A stretch of 57,725 nucleotides of DNA, from the NCBI GenBank assembly GCA_905210905.1, contig CAJLYQ010000004.1:1-57725 (forward strand), read 5' to 3'. The translations under genes and the position numbers were made by a program. Every line of letters starts with the position of its first letter. Within the stretch, counting starts at the first letter, position 1. This document shows positions 42,682-54,200 of this stretch, in pieces. The DNA is from an uncultured Christensenella sp. (GTDB lineage Bacteria; Bacillota; Clostridia; Christensenellales; DTU072). Below the pieces are notes generated by a model. It saw nothing but the letters and a program-made list of their open reading frames with translations, was not told the DNA's origin and searched no databases.

Positions 42682-43425
42682 ATGTATAAAGACAGATTAG
42701 AATCCAAACTGAAAGCAAAAACCGCAATGCGCGGCAACGCGGTGGCGTTGTTTTTTACCGCCGTTTTGATCGCTTTGCCGTCAAGCGCGGTATCGTCGCT
42801 TTTTTCCGGACTGAAAGCGTTGTTTGAAAACGGCAGCGCGATATACTTTATTTTAGGCACGTTGTCGGGCGTATGCGGAGCGATAATTACGGTGTTCACC
42901 GTGCCGTTTTACGCCGGTCTTGCCGCCAAATATCTCGTCGTATCGAGGGGAGGAACTACCCGTGACGAAACGGTTTTTTGCTATTACAGAAGCAAAGACT
43001 GGCTCGAAAAAATCAAAGCGTATCTGCTCGTTGCGATTTTCGTCCTTTTAGGCTCGATTTGTTTCGTAGTTCCCGGAATTATTTTTGCGATTAAGTACTC
43101 TATGTTAGGTTTCGTTTTCGCAGACAACCCGGGCATTTCCTACCGCGACGCGATGGATAAATGCGTAGAACTGACGCGCGGAAGAAAATGGGAAATTTTC
43201 GTGTTCCACCTGAGTTTTATCGGCTGGCATCTGCTCGCTCTGCTCACTTTCGGAATACTAGAAATATGGGTCGTCCCCTATCAGGAGATCGCTTTCGCCG
43301 CTTACTACGATATTCTCAGACCGTTTGACGACGAGAAATCCGGTGGAAACTCGTTCGACGAAGAAATTCCCGTAGCGGACGGACCGATAAGCGACGGAAC
43401 CGACCCCGGAAACGTTATCTTTTAA
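42682..43425 (+). CDS. DUF975 family membrane protein
   Basis: The 247-residue protein matches DUF975: PGIIFAIKYSMLGFVFADNPGISYRDAMDKCVELTRGRKWEIFVFHLSFIGWHLL around 130-185, followed by FGILEIWVVPYQEIAFAAYYD. It has about five hydrophobic segments and an acidic C-terminal tail. The family is widespread in Firmicutes, often near envelope genes; function is unknown. It is the last gene of the glyA transcript and is followed by a strong terminator. Confidence 0.82.
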   Translation: MYKDRLESKLKAKTAMRGNAVALFFTAVLIALPSSAVSSLFSGLKALFENGSAIYFILGTLSGVCGAIITVFTVPFYAGLAAKYLVVSRGGTTRDETVFCYYRSKDWLEKIKAYLLVAIFVLLGSICFVVPGIIFAIKYSMLGFVFADNPGISYRDAMDKCVELTRGRKWEIFVFHLSFIGWHLLALLTFGILEIWVVPYQEIAFAAYYDILRPFDDEKSGGNSFDEEIPVADGPISDGTDPGNVIF

Positions 43426-43446
43426 CGAAAAAGCGAATATAAAAAT

Positions 43447-43478
43447 AACGCGCCGAGATTTTTCACGGCGCGTTTTTT
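43447..43478. terminator. Bidirectional terminator between DUF975 and the glucosidase
   Basis: AACGCGCCG pairs with CGGCGCGTT around a 10-base loop, followed by TTTT on the plus strand and ATTTTTAT on the minus strand. Confidence 0.85.
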
Positions 43479-43496
43479 GTAGAAACGAATTAAATT

Positions 43497-45167
43497 TTAC
43501 AGTTCGTAAACCGTTCCTTCGTAAGGTCTTAAAGTAAAGTTATTAAGCGACTTCGGGCTGTCGTCGTAGGAAGACATCACGAGTTTGCTTTCTTTTCCGC
43601 TTAGTTCGTTCGGAACGACGAATTTAACTTCCTTATCCGAGTAGTTGGCAATCACGACGTACTTTTTGCCTTCGTACTCTCTCTCGTACGTCCAGACGTT
43701 TCTGTCCTTCGGGTAGTACTGCTTATAAGTGCCGTGGCGGATTATTTCGTTGCCCAAACGGAAAGCGTTGAGTTGTTTGTAGAAATACCATATTCCGTCC
43801 TTGTCTTTAAGAGCCTGTTCGACGTTGATTTCTTTGTAGTTGGGATTGACGGGCATCCAGGGCGTACCGGTGGTGAACCCTGCGTTTTCTTTGTCGTTCC
43901 ATTGCATCGGAGCGCGCGCGTGATCTCTCGCTTTCTTGTTAAGCGCCCACGTAACTACCGGCAGTAAAAACGGCGCGATTTTCTTTACGGTATCGTATAT
44001 TCTTATCGAAACTATATCCCTGTAATCCTTTCTTCTCAGTTTGGCGAAATTCGTCATTCCGATTTCCTGACCCTGATAGATGTAAGGCGTTCCTTTAAGG
44101 AAGAATATGCTCATAGCAAGCATTTTGGCTACCTTTTCTCTGTATTCGAGTTTACCGTATCTCGGTAAAGACCTCGGATAGTCGTGGTTCTCTATATAAA
44201 GGGAATTCCAGCAAGTATCGGGCAGAGCCTGCCAGGAAGAGAAAATTTCTTTCCACTTTACGAGGTTGAATTTTTTCGGAACGGTGGTAAGGAAAGAGTC
44301 GACCTGCGTCTGATGTTCGAACGTGAACACGCAGTCTAATTCTTCTCTCGACTCATCTACCGCCTCGAAAGCGTTGTCGATGGTTATTCCCTGCGCTTCG
44401 CCTACCGTCATCGTATCGTACTTAGAAAAACTTCTTTCGTTGAGTTCGTGAATGTATTCGTGATAGTGCGGTCCGATTACGAAATGTTCGTCGCCGCAAA
44501 CCGCCGGGTTAAACTTGCCGTTCGGGAAGTTCGGGTCTTTGGATATGTAGGTAATAACGTCGCAACGGAAACCGTCCACGCCTTTTTCAAACCAGTAGTT
44601 GCATATATCCGCCACTTCCTGTCTTACTTTCGGATTGTCCCAGTTAAGGTCGGGTTGCTTTTTGCTGAACAGGTGCAGATAAAACTCTTTCGTCTTTTCG
44701 TCGTATTCCCACGCCGAACCGGTAAATCTGCTCGTCCAGTTGTTGGGCGGTTTTTTGCCGTTTTTGCCCTTTCCTTTCTTCCAGATATAATAATCTCTGT
44801 ACGGATTGTCTACCGAAGAACGGGATTGTTTGAACCATTCGTGTTCGTCGCTGGAATGGTTTACCACAAGGTCCATTACGAGTTTTATTCCCCTTGCGTG
44901 CATACCGTCTATCATTTCCTGCCAGTCTTCCAGCGTGCCGAATTCGTCCATAATGTCGCGATAATTGCTTATATCGTAACCGTTGTCGTCGTTGGGCGAT
45001 TTATAACACGGCGAAAGCCATACGCACGTCACTCCCAAATCTTTCAAATAATCGAGTTTGCTTATAATCCCCCGAATATCCCCTATTCCGTCGCCGTTGC
45101 TGTCGCAGAAACTTCTGGGGTAAATCTGATAAACGACTGCGTCTTTGTACCAACGTGTCTTTGCCAT
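43497..45167 (-). CDS. GH13 alpha-glucosidase (oligo-1,6-glucosidase type)
   Basis: The 556-residue cytoplasmic enzyme has the GH13 subfamily-31 layout. The N-terminus is WYKDAVVYQIYPRSFCDSNGDGIGDIRGII; catalytic residues are the nucleophile Asp in GFRCDVI (near 203), the acid Glu in TVGEAQG (near 255) and the stabilising Asp in ENHDYPR (near 328). The valine after the nucleophile is typical of enzymes cleaving alpha-1,6 bonds in isomaltose and panose. The usual ENHDQPR reads ENHDYPR, a small deviation. No signal peptide. It lies 86 bases downstream of the giant lipoprotein, with GGGAGG before the ATG. Trehalulose or sucrose specificity cannot be excluded. Confidence 0.93.
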   Translation of the reverse strand: MAKTRWYKDAVVYQIYPRSFCDSNGDGIGDIRGIISKLDYLKDLGVTCVWLSPCYKSPNDDNGYDISNYRDIMDEFGTLEDWQEMIDGMHARGIKLVMDLVVNHSSDEHEWFKQSRSSVDNPYRDYYIWKKGKGKNGKKPPNNWTSRFTGSAWEYDEKTKEFYLHLFSKKQPDLNWDNPKVRQEVADICNYWFEKGVDGFRCDVITYISKDPNFPNGKFNPAVCGDEHFVIGPHYHEYIHELNERSFSKYDTMTVGEAQGITIDNAFEAVDESREELDCVFTFEHQTQVDSFLTTVPKKFNLVKWKEIFSSWQALPDTCWNSLYIENHDYPRSLPRYGKLEYREKVAKMLAMSIFFLKGTPYIYQGQEIGMTNFAKLRRKDYRDIVSIRIYDTVKKIAPFLLPVVTWALNKKARDHARAPMQWNDKENAGFTTGTPWMPVNPNYKEINVEQALKDKDGIWYFYKQLNAFRLGNEIIRHGTYKQYYPKDRNVWTYEREYEGKKYVVIANYSDKEVKFVVPNELSGKESKLVMSSYDDSPKSLNNFTLRPYEGTVYEL

Positions 45168-45210
45168 AACCGTTCGTTCCTCCCGAAAAAATATTTTTTA
45201 TTGTTTGCTT

Positions 45211-45226
45211 CGGAGCGTTCGCTCCG
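45211..45226 (-). other. Palindrome between giant lipoprotein and glucosidase
   Basis: CGGAGCG-aa-CGCTCCG is a perfect 16-base palindrome located downstream of the giant gene. It has no T-run on the minus strand, so it is a poor terminator there and could be an operator or a processing hairpin for the glucosidase. Confidence 0.5.
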
Positions 45227-45253
45227 TTTTTGCGGCGAAAACCGCGTTTTTAC

Positions 45254-48200
45254 TTATTTAAGGCGCATTCTAAGCGCAGGCACTACGCCGGTGCAACTTT
45301 GCGTAACGTCGGCTTTGGAATTCGCGAAGCCGCTGATTTTAACGATGCACGCGTTGTCGTAACCGTTGCCGAAAGGCGATCTCGTCCACCACTCGCATTT
45401 CAGTCTGTCCGCCGCGTTCGCTTCGTAGTTTATCTTAATACCCATAATCTTTGCGTAGTCCGTATACTGCTTGCTTCCCACGTAATACGCCGTCGCTTCC
45501 TTTCTCGAAAGCAGATATACGTTATCTCTCGTGTTTTCGCATACGTTCGCTTCGTTGTTCACCGCGCTTTGCTTACCGTTGTCCACGCTCGTGACTTTTA
45601 TATTCTTTTTCTGAACGCTACCGAACGCTCTGTCGTAGAACGTGCCGTTAAGCCACGCTCTTATACTGCTGTTCATATAGTTGTTATCGTTGCTCGTAGA
45701 ATATTCCTGACTGTCCAGAACTTTTTCCGACGCGATAAACGCGAGCGTTCCGTCGGACGAAAGCACCGTCCATTTGATGAGTTCGAACTTGAACCAGTAT
45801 ACTTTCTTCGTCTGATAACCGTTGCTGATCTGTTGCAATACGGCGTTCGTTTTACTCGTCGGACGGTAGGACGTGAAGTACACTCCGCGGTAACGGTCGT
45901 TGCCGAGCATTACGTCGATATACCACATATAATCGGCTTCTTCTTCCGTCCAACTCTTGTACTTGTACGAAGTCCAGTTTCCGCTGTCGTTAGCGGTGGG
46001 AAGGGCGGTTATTTTCGAGTTAAGTTGCGTAACGACGTCCGCTTTCTTGATTTCCGTCTGCGGATAAGAACCGAAGTAAATCTTCGTCTTGCCGTTTTCG
46101 TCGTGCTTACAGTACCCTAAAGCGTTCGAGCCGTGGACTTCCTTTCCACAAACACGGCAAACGCAGTTCTCGTCCACTTCGTGTACCGTCGTTCCGCAAA
46201 CCTTACAAACGCAGTCTTCGATTTCGTGCGCGGTTTTGCCGCAAACGATACAGGTACAGTATATATCCATATTGTGACATTCTTTTCCGCACTTAACGCA
46301 TATACAGTTCGCGTTCGGCTCGTGATCGGCACACAAAACGAACCTTGCTTCGTAAACGGTGTCGTCGCTTGTAAACGTGATAACGTAATCCGCTTGCTCG
46401 GAGCGTAAAACTCCGTTCTCGTACCAGCCTTCGAACAGATAACCTACGTTCTTCGTCGCCTTAATCGTAGCCGTTTCTCCCACGACGTACGTTCCTTCGA
46501 GCGCGCCGACGGATCCGCCTTGCTCGTCGTTGCTTACGACGGTAACTTTGCTCCACACCGCGCGGAACTCTTTCTTCGCTCTCGTCACCGTGTAAGTAAG
46601 CGTTTCGGCTCTGTTTTCGAGCAAAACGTCGCCGTTGTACCAACCGACGAAAGTATATCCCTTATTCGTCGTTGCCGCAAGGGTGATTTCGTCGCCTATG
46701 CTTATGCCGTCCACGCCGCTGACGCTGCCCGCGTTTTCGTCGTTTCTTATTACGGTAACCGGGCAAACCATCCATCTCGCTTCGTAAACGACTTCTTCTT
46801 CCGTCACTTCGATTTCGCATACGGTCTTGCCTATGTCGCTCGGATCGATAACGTCGTTGCGGTACCACCCCACGAACGCGTATCCGGGACGGGTAGTCGC
46901 TTTAAGCGTAATTTTTTGTCCGACCACCGTGCCGCCCGTTATTTCGCTCGCTTCGCCCGCTTCGTCGATACTCTTTACTACCGACACGGTGCTTTCTTCC
47001 CACTTCGCAGTCAGTACCAGAACGTCGCTGCCCGGGTTTTCGGGTATATCGAACGTGCAATTAAGGTCGCCCGAAATCAAAGTTCCGCCGTTGTACCAAC
47101 CGATAAACGTGTACCCGGCACTAACCGACGCGTAAAGATTTATTTTATCCGAAGTGCGGCCGCTTGCTCTTACCGAACCTGCTTCGGGAATATTCTTTTC
47201 GAGCAGTATATCTGAAGCAAACGACCATCTCGCTTCGTAGTTTTTATAATCCGAGTCAACGGTTATTTCGCAGGAAGTACCCGAAGAAATTTTCTCTTCG
47301 CCGAAGTACCAGCCGTCGAAAATATATCCGTCGTTCGTTTCCGCCGTCAAAGTAACTTTGCCGCCGTATACGGTTTTACCCGCAGGCACGATTACTCTTC
47401 CTGCTTTTTCGTCGTTTACCGTGACGGTAAACGTTCTTAACGACCATCTCGCTTCGAGCGACTGACTTTCTTCCGACAATTTTACGGTATAATCGTACTT
47501 TCCGCTGTCGCTTACCTTTCGCGTGCCTTTATACCAGCCTAAGAAAGTGTAACCGTCGTTCGTTTCCGCAACGAGCGTAATCTCTTGCCCTATCGTCGAT
47601 TTCGAGGGTATACCCGTAATAAACCCTGCATTTTCGTCGTTTCTTACGACGGTTACGGGGAACTTAATCCATTTTGCGGTATATTCGGATTTAGTTTCGG
47701 TTACGGTAACGGAATAAGTCGTTTCTTTCGATACTTTTTTGCCGTTAAGGAACCAGCCGACGAAAGTATATCCGTCGTTGGTTTTCGCTTCGAGCGTCGC
47801 CGTCTGTCCTATCTTAGTAATTTTCGTTATGCCGACGGTTCCCGATTCTTCGTCGCCTGAACGGACCGTTATCGGAGTGTTTATCCATCTCGCTTCGACA
47901 GATACCGTTTCTTTATTTATCGTCAGTTCGTAAGTAAATTCGGCGGTAAGGCGGTTACCGTTCGTGTCGAACCAGCCGACGAAGACGTATCCGTCGTTGC
48001 TTGCGGCGGTTACCGTCGCTTTGTCGCCGACTCGTTTTACGTTGCCAAACGTGTTCGTTACCGTTCCTGCGGACAAAACGTTTCTCTTTACCGCCACCGG
48101 CATTTCCTTTAACCAGGTAGCGGTATAAATCGCGCTTTCTTCGGTAACGGTAAGCGTATATTCGGTTTCTTCCGTGGCGATCTCGCCGTTTTTGTACCAA

Positions 48201-51200
48201 CCGAGCCAGACGTAACCTGCGTTAAGCGTGGCGCGCAAGGTGATCTGATTGCCGATTCGTATCGAACCGTCTACGGCGGTCGACCCTGCTTCCGCAACGT
48301 TTCTCGTCACGATAACCGGGTTGTTTATCCATACCGCGCGGTACTTCTTGGCGCTTTCTCCGCCGGTAGTCATCGTGTAATCGTCCGAAACCTTGTTGCC
48401 TTCTTCGTCGATCCATTTAAGGAAAACGTATCCGCTTTCTACGGTTTCGGCGGTTAACGTAACCGTTCCGTCGTCTGCCGTTCCGCCGTTTACGTTTACT
48501 TTTCCGCAAGCGGATTCGGTGTAAACGCCGTTACTTAACACTACCGCGGACGCGGTAACTTTGCATTGCGTCCATTTCGCTTTGTACGTCACGGTTCCGC
48601 TTTCCGGCACTTCTGCTTCGACCGAGAAAGCGCGCTCGCCGATAAGGTTGTCGCTTGCGTCGAACCAACCGAGCCACACGAACCCGGACGCGCTGACTGC
48701 GGTAAGGGTAGCGTTTTTGCCTACCACCGTTTTTTCGCTTATCGAAACCGTTCCGCCGTTGTTTTCTGTCGTAACCGTTATCGGACAGACGATCCATTTT
48801 GCGTTGTAGACGGCTTTTTCTTCGGTAACGGTGACTTCGACCGAATACGCTCTTTCTCCGATAAGCGCGCCGCTTTCGTCGAACCAGCCCACCCAGGTAT
48901 AACCGGGATTGCCTACGGCGGTAAGCGTCGCTTTCTTGCCGACCGTGGTTTGTTGCGTGACGGATACGCTGCCTGCGCCTTCCGTTCCCTTTACTTCTAT
49001 CGTGCCGGGTATCCACTTGGCGATAAGTTCGTACCGATTGTTTTCGTAAACGGCGTATTCTGCGTAATTTACGGTAAATTTGTATTCGAGTTCGGTCGTA
49101 ATAATATAGTCTTTGTTGCCTTTAACGTACCATCCGACGAAGGTATATCCGTCGTTGGTCGAAGCGTAAACGGAAACTTCTTCGCCGTCCGTCGTGACGT
49201 CGTCTTCCTTGCCTATTACGCTTCCCCCTTCGATACAGGTAGAATCCACCGAAACGATTATCGGACAAATAACCCATCTCGGCGTAACGGTGCGTTTTTC
49301 CGTAGTCATCGTAAAGGAATAACTCATACTCGTTCCTTCGCTGACTTTGGTTTCTCCCGAGAACCAACCTAAGAACGTGTATCCTTCGTTGGTTTTCGCG
49401 CTGAGTACTACGGTATCTCCGACTTTAGTCGCTCCGAGCGTGTTCGTCGTGCCTGCGTCCGCAGTGTAAGAACCTATTGTAATCGGACAGTCTATCCATT
49501 TCGCCTTTATCGTCAAAGCAGCCTCGGGTACTCTAACCGTATACGAATAACCGCTTTCGAGAAGTTTGTTGTTGACGTCGTACCAGCCCGTAAACGTCGC
49601 ATTGTCGTACGTTTCCGCATAAAGAGTAACGTCCTGCCCGGACACCGCGTTTTCAAGTCCCGTCACTCTGCCCATACTCGGACTCGCCGTCTTGTCTTGC
49701 CCGTTTTCGATAACGGCAACGCTCAGCGTTTTCGTCGCCCACCTTGCCGAATACGTCTTTTGATTTTCACCGTCGGGCATCGGGAACGTGTAGTTCCTGT
49801 CTTTCGTCAATAGCGTATTGTCTTCGTACCAACCGAGCCAAACGTACCCGTCTACGGGAGCCGCGCTTATCGTTACGTTCTTCCCTGCCACCGTAATGCC
49901 CGTCGGGACGTTGAGATACTGCGCAAAGTTAGCGGCGATTTTGCCGTCTATTTTCGCTTGGAAATCAACCGTACGCTCCGTCCATCTCGCGTAAATCGCC
50001 ATACTCTTGTCGGGTACGGTAAACGTGTAGGAAAGTTCTTTGCAGACGAGTTCGCTCGTTTCTTTATCTCTGAGCGGCTCGGTGTACCAACCTAAGAACG
50101 TGAACCCGTCTTCGTTGCTTGCCACGACCGTTTCTTCGTCGCCGGGGAAGTACGAACTATCCACTCCGACGGCGTTTCCGTGTTTGTTTACGCCCAGTCT
50201 GCTTTCCGCGCGGACGAAAGCGTATTTAGCCACGAACGTGCGTTTTTCCGCGGTGACTTCCGCCTTACAGGTCAGTTCGAAATCATCGCTTATCTTCGTA
50301 TAAACGTACTGTTCCGTTCCCGAAACGCTGCTCAAAGTTTTTTCGTACCACCCCAAAAACGCGTATCCGACGTTTATCGACGCACAGAGCGCGATTTTTT
50401 CGCCGACTACGTTGCCTTTTTCGTAACCGCTCACGCTGCCTGCGAGCGCAACCTTGCCCGCCGCCGATTCGCAGTCGAGTTCCGTCGTCGCGCTTACGGT
50501 GTTCTCTATCCAAAATGCATAGTATACGGCGTTCGATTCGGGCATCTTGAACGAGTACGTTCTCTTTCCGCTATCGCTTACTTTGTTGCCGTTTCCGTCG
50601 AACCAACCGCGTAAGGTGTATCCGTCGTTGGTTTCCGCTTCTATCGTCGCTCTTTCGCCCGCAACGAACGCTCTTTCCAGTCCGCTTAACTTTCCTGCGA
50701 GAGTTGCGTCAAGAATTTCGCCCTTGTCGCCGATAAGAGCACCGACAAGATCGACTTTTATCCATTTTGCTTTAAGCGTTTCGAAAATTTCTTTGTTTTC
50801 GGCGGCAAAACCGTATCTCGTCGTGCTGCCGACCTTAGTTTCGTTCAGCCCTTCGCCTTTGTACCAACCGACAAAGGTATATCCGACGTTCGTTTTCGCG
50901 TTGACGACTATCTCGTCGCCCGGCACGTACGCTTTTTCTTCCACCGCAACCGATCCTGCGTCCGCATTTTCGGAAACCGCTTCGATTTTTGCCCATTTTG
51001 CGGTAAGCGTACGCTTGTTTTCCGTTAAAACGAACGAATAAACAAACTCGAATTTGTCGCTTTCGCCGAGTTTTACGCCGTTTTCGTACCAACCGAGCCA
51101 TACGTATCCGACGTTGGATTTCGCGCTGACCGTAATCGTTTGGTTAATTCTCGTTCCCCCTTCGACGCCGCCGACTTCGCCGGCTTTTTCGTCGTTCGTT

Positions 51201-54200
51201 TCAAGAACGACCGGACAAACTATCCATTTCGCCGTGTACACGCTAATTTCCGCGCTAAGGTTAAATACGAGCGTTTCGTTCCCGGCTTCGCCGACGAGTT
51301 CGTCCCCTTTATACCAACCTAAGAACGTGTATCCGGGGTTCGTGGTCGCTTTAACGCTTATTTCCTGTCCTACCACCGTCGCTCCGGTGATTTCTTCCGT
51401 ACTGCCGGCGAATTCGTCGTTTACTTTGAAAGCAACGGGGAATTTCTCCCAGGTAGCGACATATTCTTTATCTTCTTCGGTCATCGTAAACGTATAAGTA
51501 AGACTCGTGTCAGCGCTTACTTTAACGTCGCCGTCGAACCAGCCTATAAAGGTGTATCCGTCGTTGGTCACCGCCGTAATCGTGGTTTCCCTTCCTACTA
51601 CCGTCGCGCCTTCCACGCCGCTTACCGAGCCTGCCGACGGATTGTTCGCCGAAATTTTCGTTTTGCAGCGAACCCATCTCGCCTCGAGCGTAACGTCGGT
51701 CCGACCGAGCGTAAAGTCGTATTCGGTCTTGCCTGCTTCGCTTACTTTGTTTTCTCCGTCAAACCAACCGACGAAGGTGTATCCGTCGTTCGGATATGCG
51801 TTTATTCCGAGTTTCTGCCCTACTACGTATCTGTCGCCGAGAGAATCCGTCGCGCCGCCTTTTTGGTCGCTCGAAATTATCGTGATTTTTGTCCAGACGG
51901 CGGTGTAAGACTTGTTTTCCGCGCACATAACGAAAGTAAACTCCGAAGAAGTGCCTTCGCTTACCTTGTCGCCGTTTTCGTCGAACCAGCCTTGCCAGAC
52001 GTACCCGGAATTCGTCGTTGCCGTCACCGTTACGGTTTGTCCGTCAACGTAGGTTTCGTTGAGTTCGGTCACCGACCCGGCTTTCTCGTCGCCGCTTTTT
52101 ACTTCCGTTCTTGCCCATTTCGCCTCGTACGTGCGGTTTTCGTCGGGCATTTCGAACGTGAGCGTCTTTTCCGTCGTTACTTTCGTATCGCCGTTAAACC
52201 AACCGATAAAGGTGTATCCTACGTTCGTCGTTGCTTCGACCGAGCAAATTTCGCCGGGCAGATACTTGCCGTTAAGCGCGCTTACCGAACCCGCTTTCTC
52301 GTCGCCGGGCATTACGCTTACTTTAATCCATCTCGCCTCGTACGTCACGCTCTTTTCGGTTATCGCAATCTCGAGCATCGTTTTTTCGGTGACGAGTACG
52401 CCGCCGTCGTACCAACCGATAAAGGTATATCCGTCGTTGGTTTCCGCCACCGCCGAAACCGAGACGCCCACACGATACTTGTTCGTAAGTTCGGGAACGT
52501 TGCCGGCGTTTTCGTCGCAAGAAACGAGCGTAACCTTGCTCCACCTTGCGATAATCGTTCTGCTCTCGTTCGACATCGTCGCCGCATAAACTTCGTTGGC
52601 GGTAAGTTGCGTCAGTTCTACGCTTTCCGTTCCGTTTCTTTCTACCGTAACCCACTCGTACCAACCGAGCCAGGTATACCCTGCGCTAGTTTCTGCGTAA
52701 ACGTTGGTATTTTCGCCCGAAACGTAGGTTTTGTCCGCATTTGCAAAACTTACCGCGCCGGCTTTGTCGCTTGCCGCCGCGATTTCTTCCGCCGTACCCG
52801 TCGCGCCTTCGAGTTCTTTAACGAGTTTCAGCCTGCTCCACTTAGCGACGATCGTACGGTTTTCCGCCGTCATATTGAACGTGTAGGTATTAAGCGTGCC
52901 TTCGCTTACCTTAACTTCGCTCACGGTTCCGTCTTCGGCGGTCGTTCTTTCAAACCACCCCAGCCAGGTGTAACCCGCGTTGGTAACCGCGGTTGCTTTC
53001 GCTCCCTCGTTCTCGAAGAAAGTTTTTTTCGTTTCGCTGTATTCGCCGGCAAGCGTGGTCGTGCCTGCGGCTTCGGCTTGCTCTTTTTGCTCGGTTTCGT
53101 CGCCGCTCGCTCCGACGAGGAACTTAACGACGTTTACTTTGCTCCATTTGGCGGTGTAAACAACGTTGTTTTCGGGCATAATGAATCTATGGTAGTTTTT
53201 TTGATCATGACTTACTTTCTTTCCGCTTTCGTCAAACCACCCCAAAAATGTATATCCTTCGTTGGTTTCCGCGATTATTTCTAGTCTTTCGCCGGGAAGA
53301 TAGGTTTCGGGAAGTTCTCCGAGGACCCCCGCTTCGTCGATATTTTTTTTGAGTTCTACGTTATAAAGTTTCCACTTGGCAATGTACTCGACGTCGGTTG
53401 CGGTAAGGGTTATTTTAAGGTCGGTTTCGCTCCCGACGCTTACTTTTTCGTCGCCTTTATACCAGCCGACCCATTGATAATTGCCGTTCGTCGCTGCGGT
53501 AAGGGTCGCCTCGTCGCCCACGACGTATTTACCGTTCAGTCCGCCTACCGCGCCTGCCTCTTCGATGTTCTTTTTAAGCGTTACTTCCGCCCATTTTGCG
53601 GTATAAACCGCGTCGTAGTCGGGTACGGTAACGGTAAGCGTGTACGAGTTTTCTTCGCTTACTTTAACTCCGTCTTCGCCGTACCAGCCGAGCCAGACGA
53701 ACCCGTCGTTCGATTTTGCGTTCAACGTGATTTTATCGCCGGGAACGATGGTTTTGCCCGCGTCGGCGATTTCCGTCGAACCTGCTTTTTCTTTGTTTGT
53801 TTTTACCGTAATCAACGCCCATTTCGCGATATATTCGGCGTCGTACGCGCCTACGGTGACTAAGCAGACTTCTTTTTCCGTCACGAGTTCGTCGGATTCG
53901 TCGTACCAGCCGAGCCAGGTGTATCCGCGGTTCGTTTCCGCAGTCAGTTCTACGGTTGAACCGTACGGATAAACTCCGCCGCCTCTTACCGAGCCTGCTC
54001 CTTTGTCGCTTGCCGTCGCGTCGATTGCGTAGTTAAGCACCGTCCATTCGGCGTAAACGGTAATCATTCCGTCGAATCCGTACGGCTCGACGCTCCTGCC
54101 TTCCTCGTCGGTAAGGGGTTTCTTCACGCCGCCGTCGTAAACGTACCAGTACTCGAACGCGTTACCCGTTTTGGTCGGCACGTCAAGAGTAAACTCTTCG

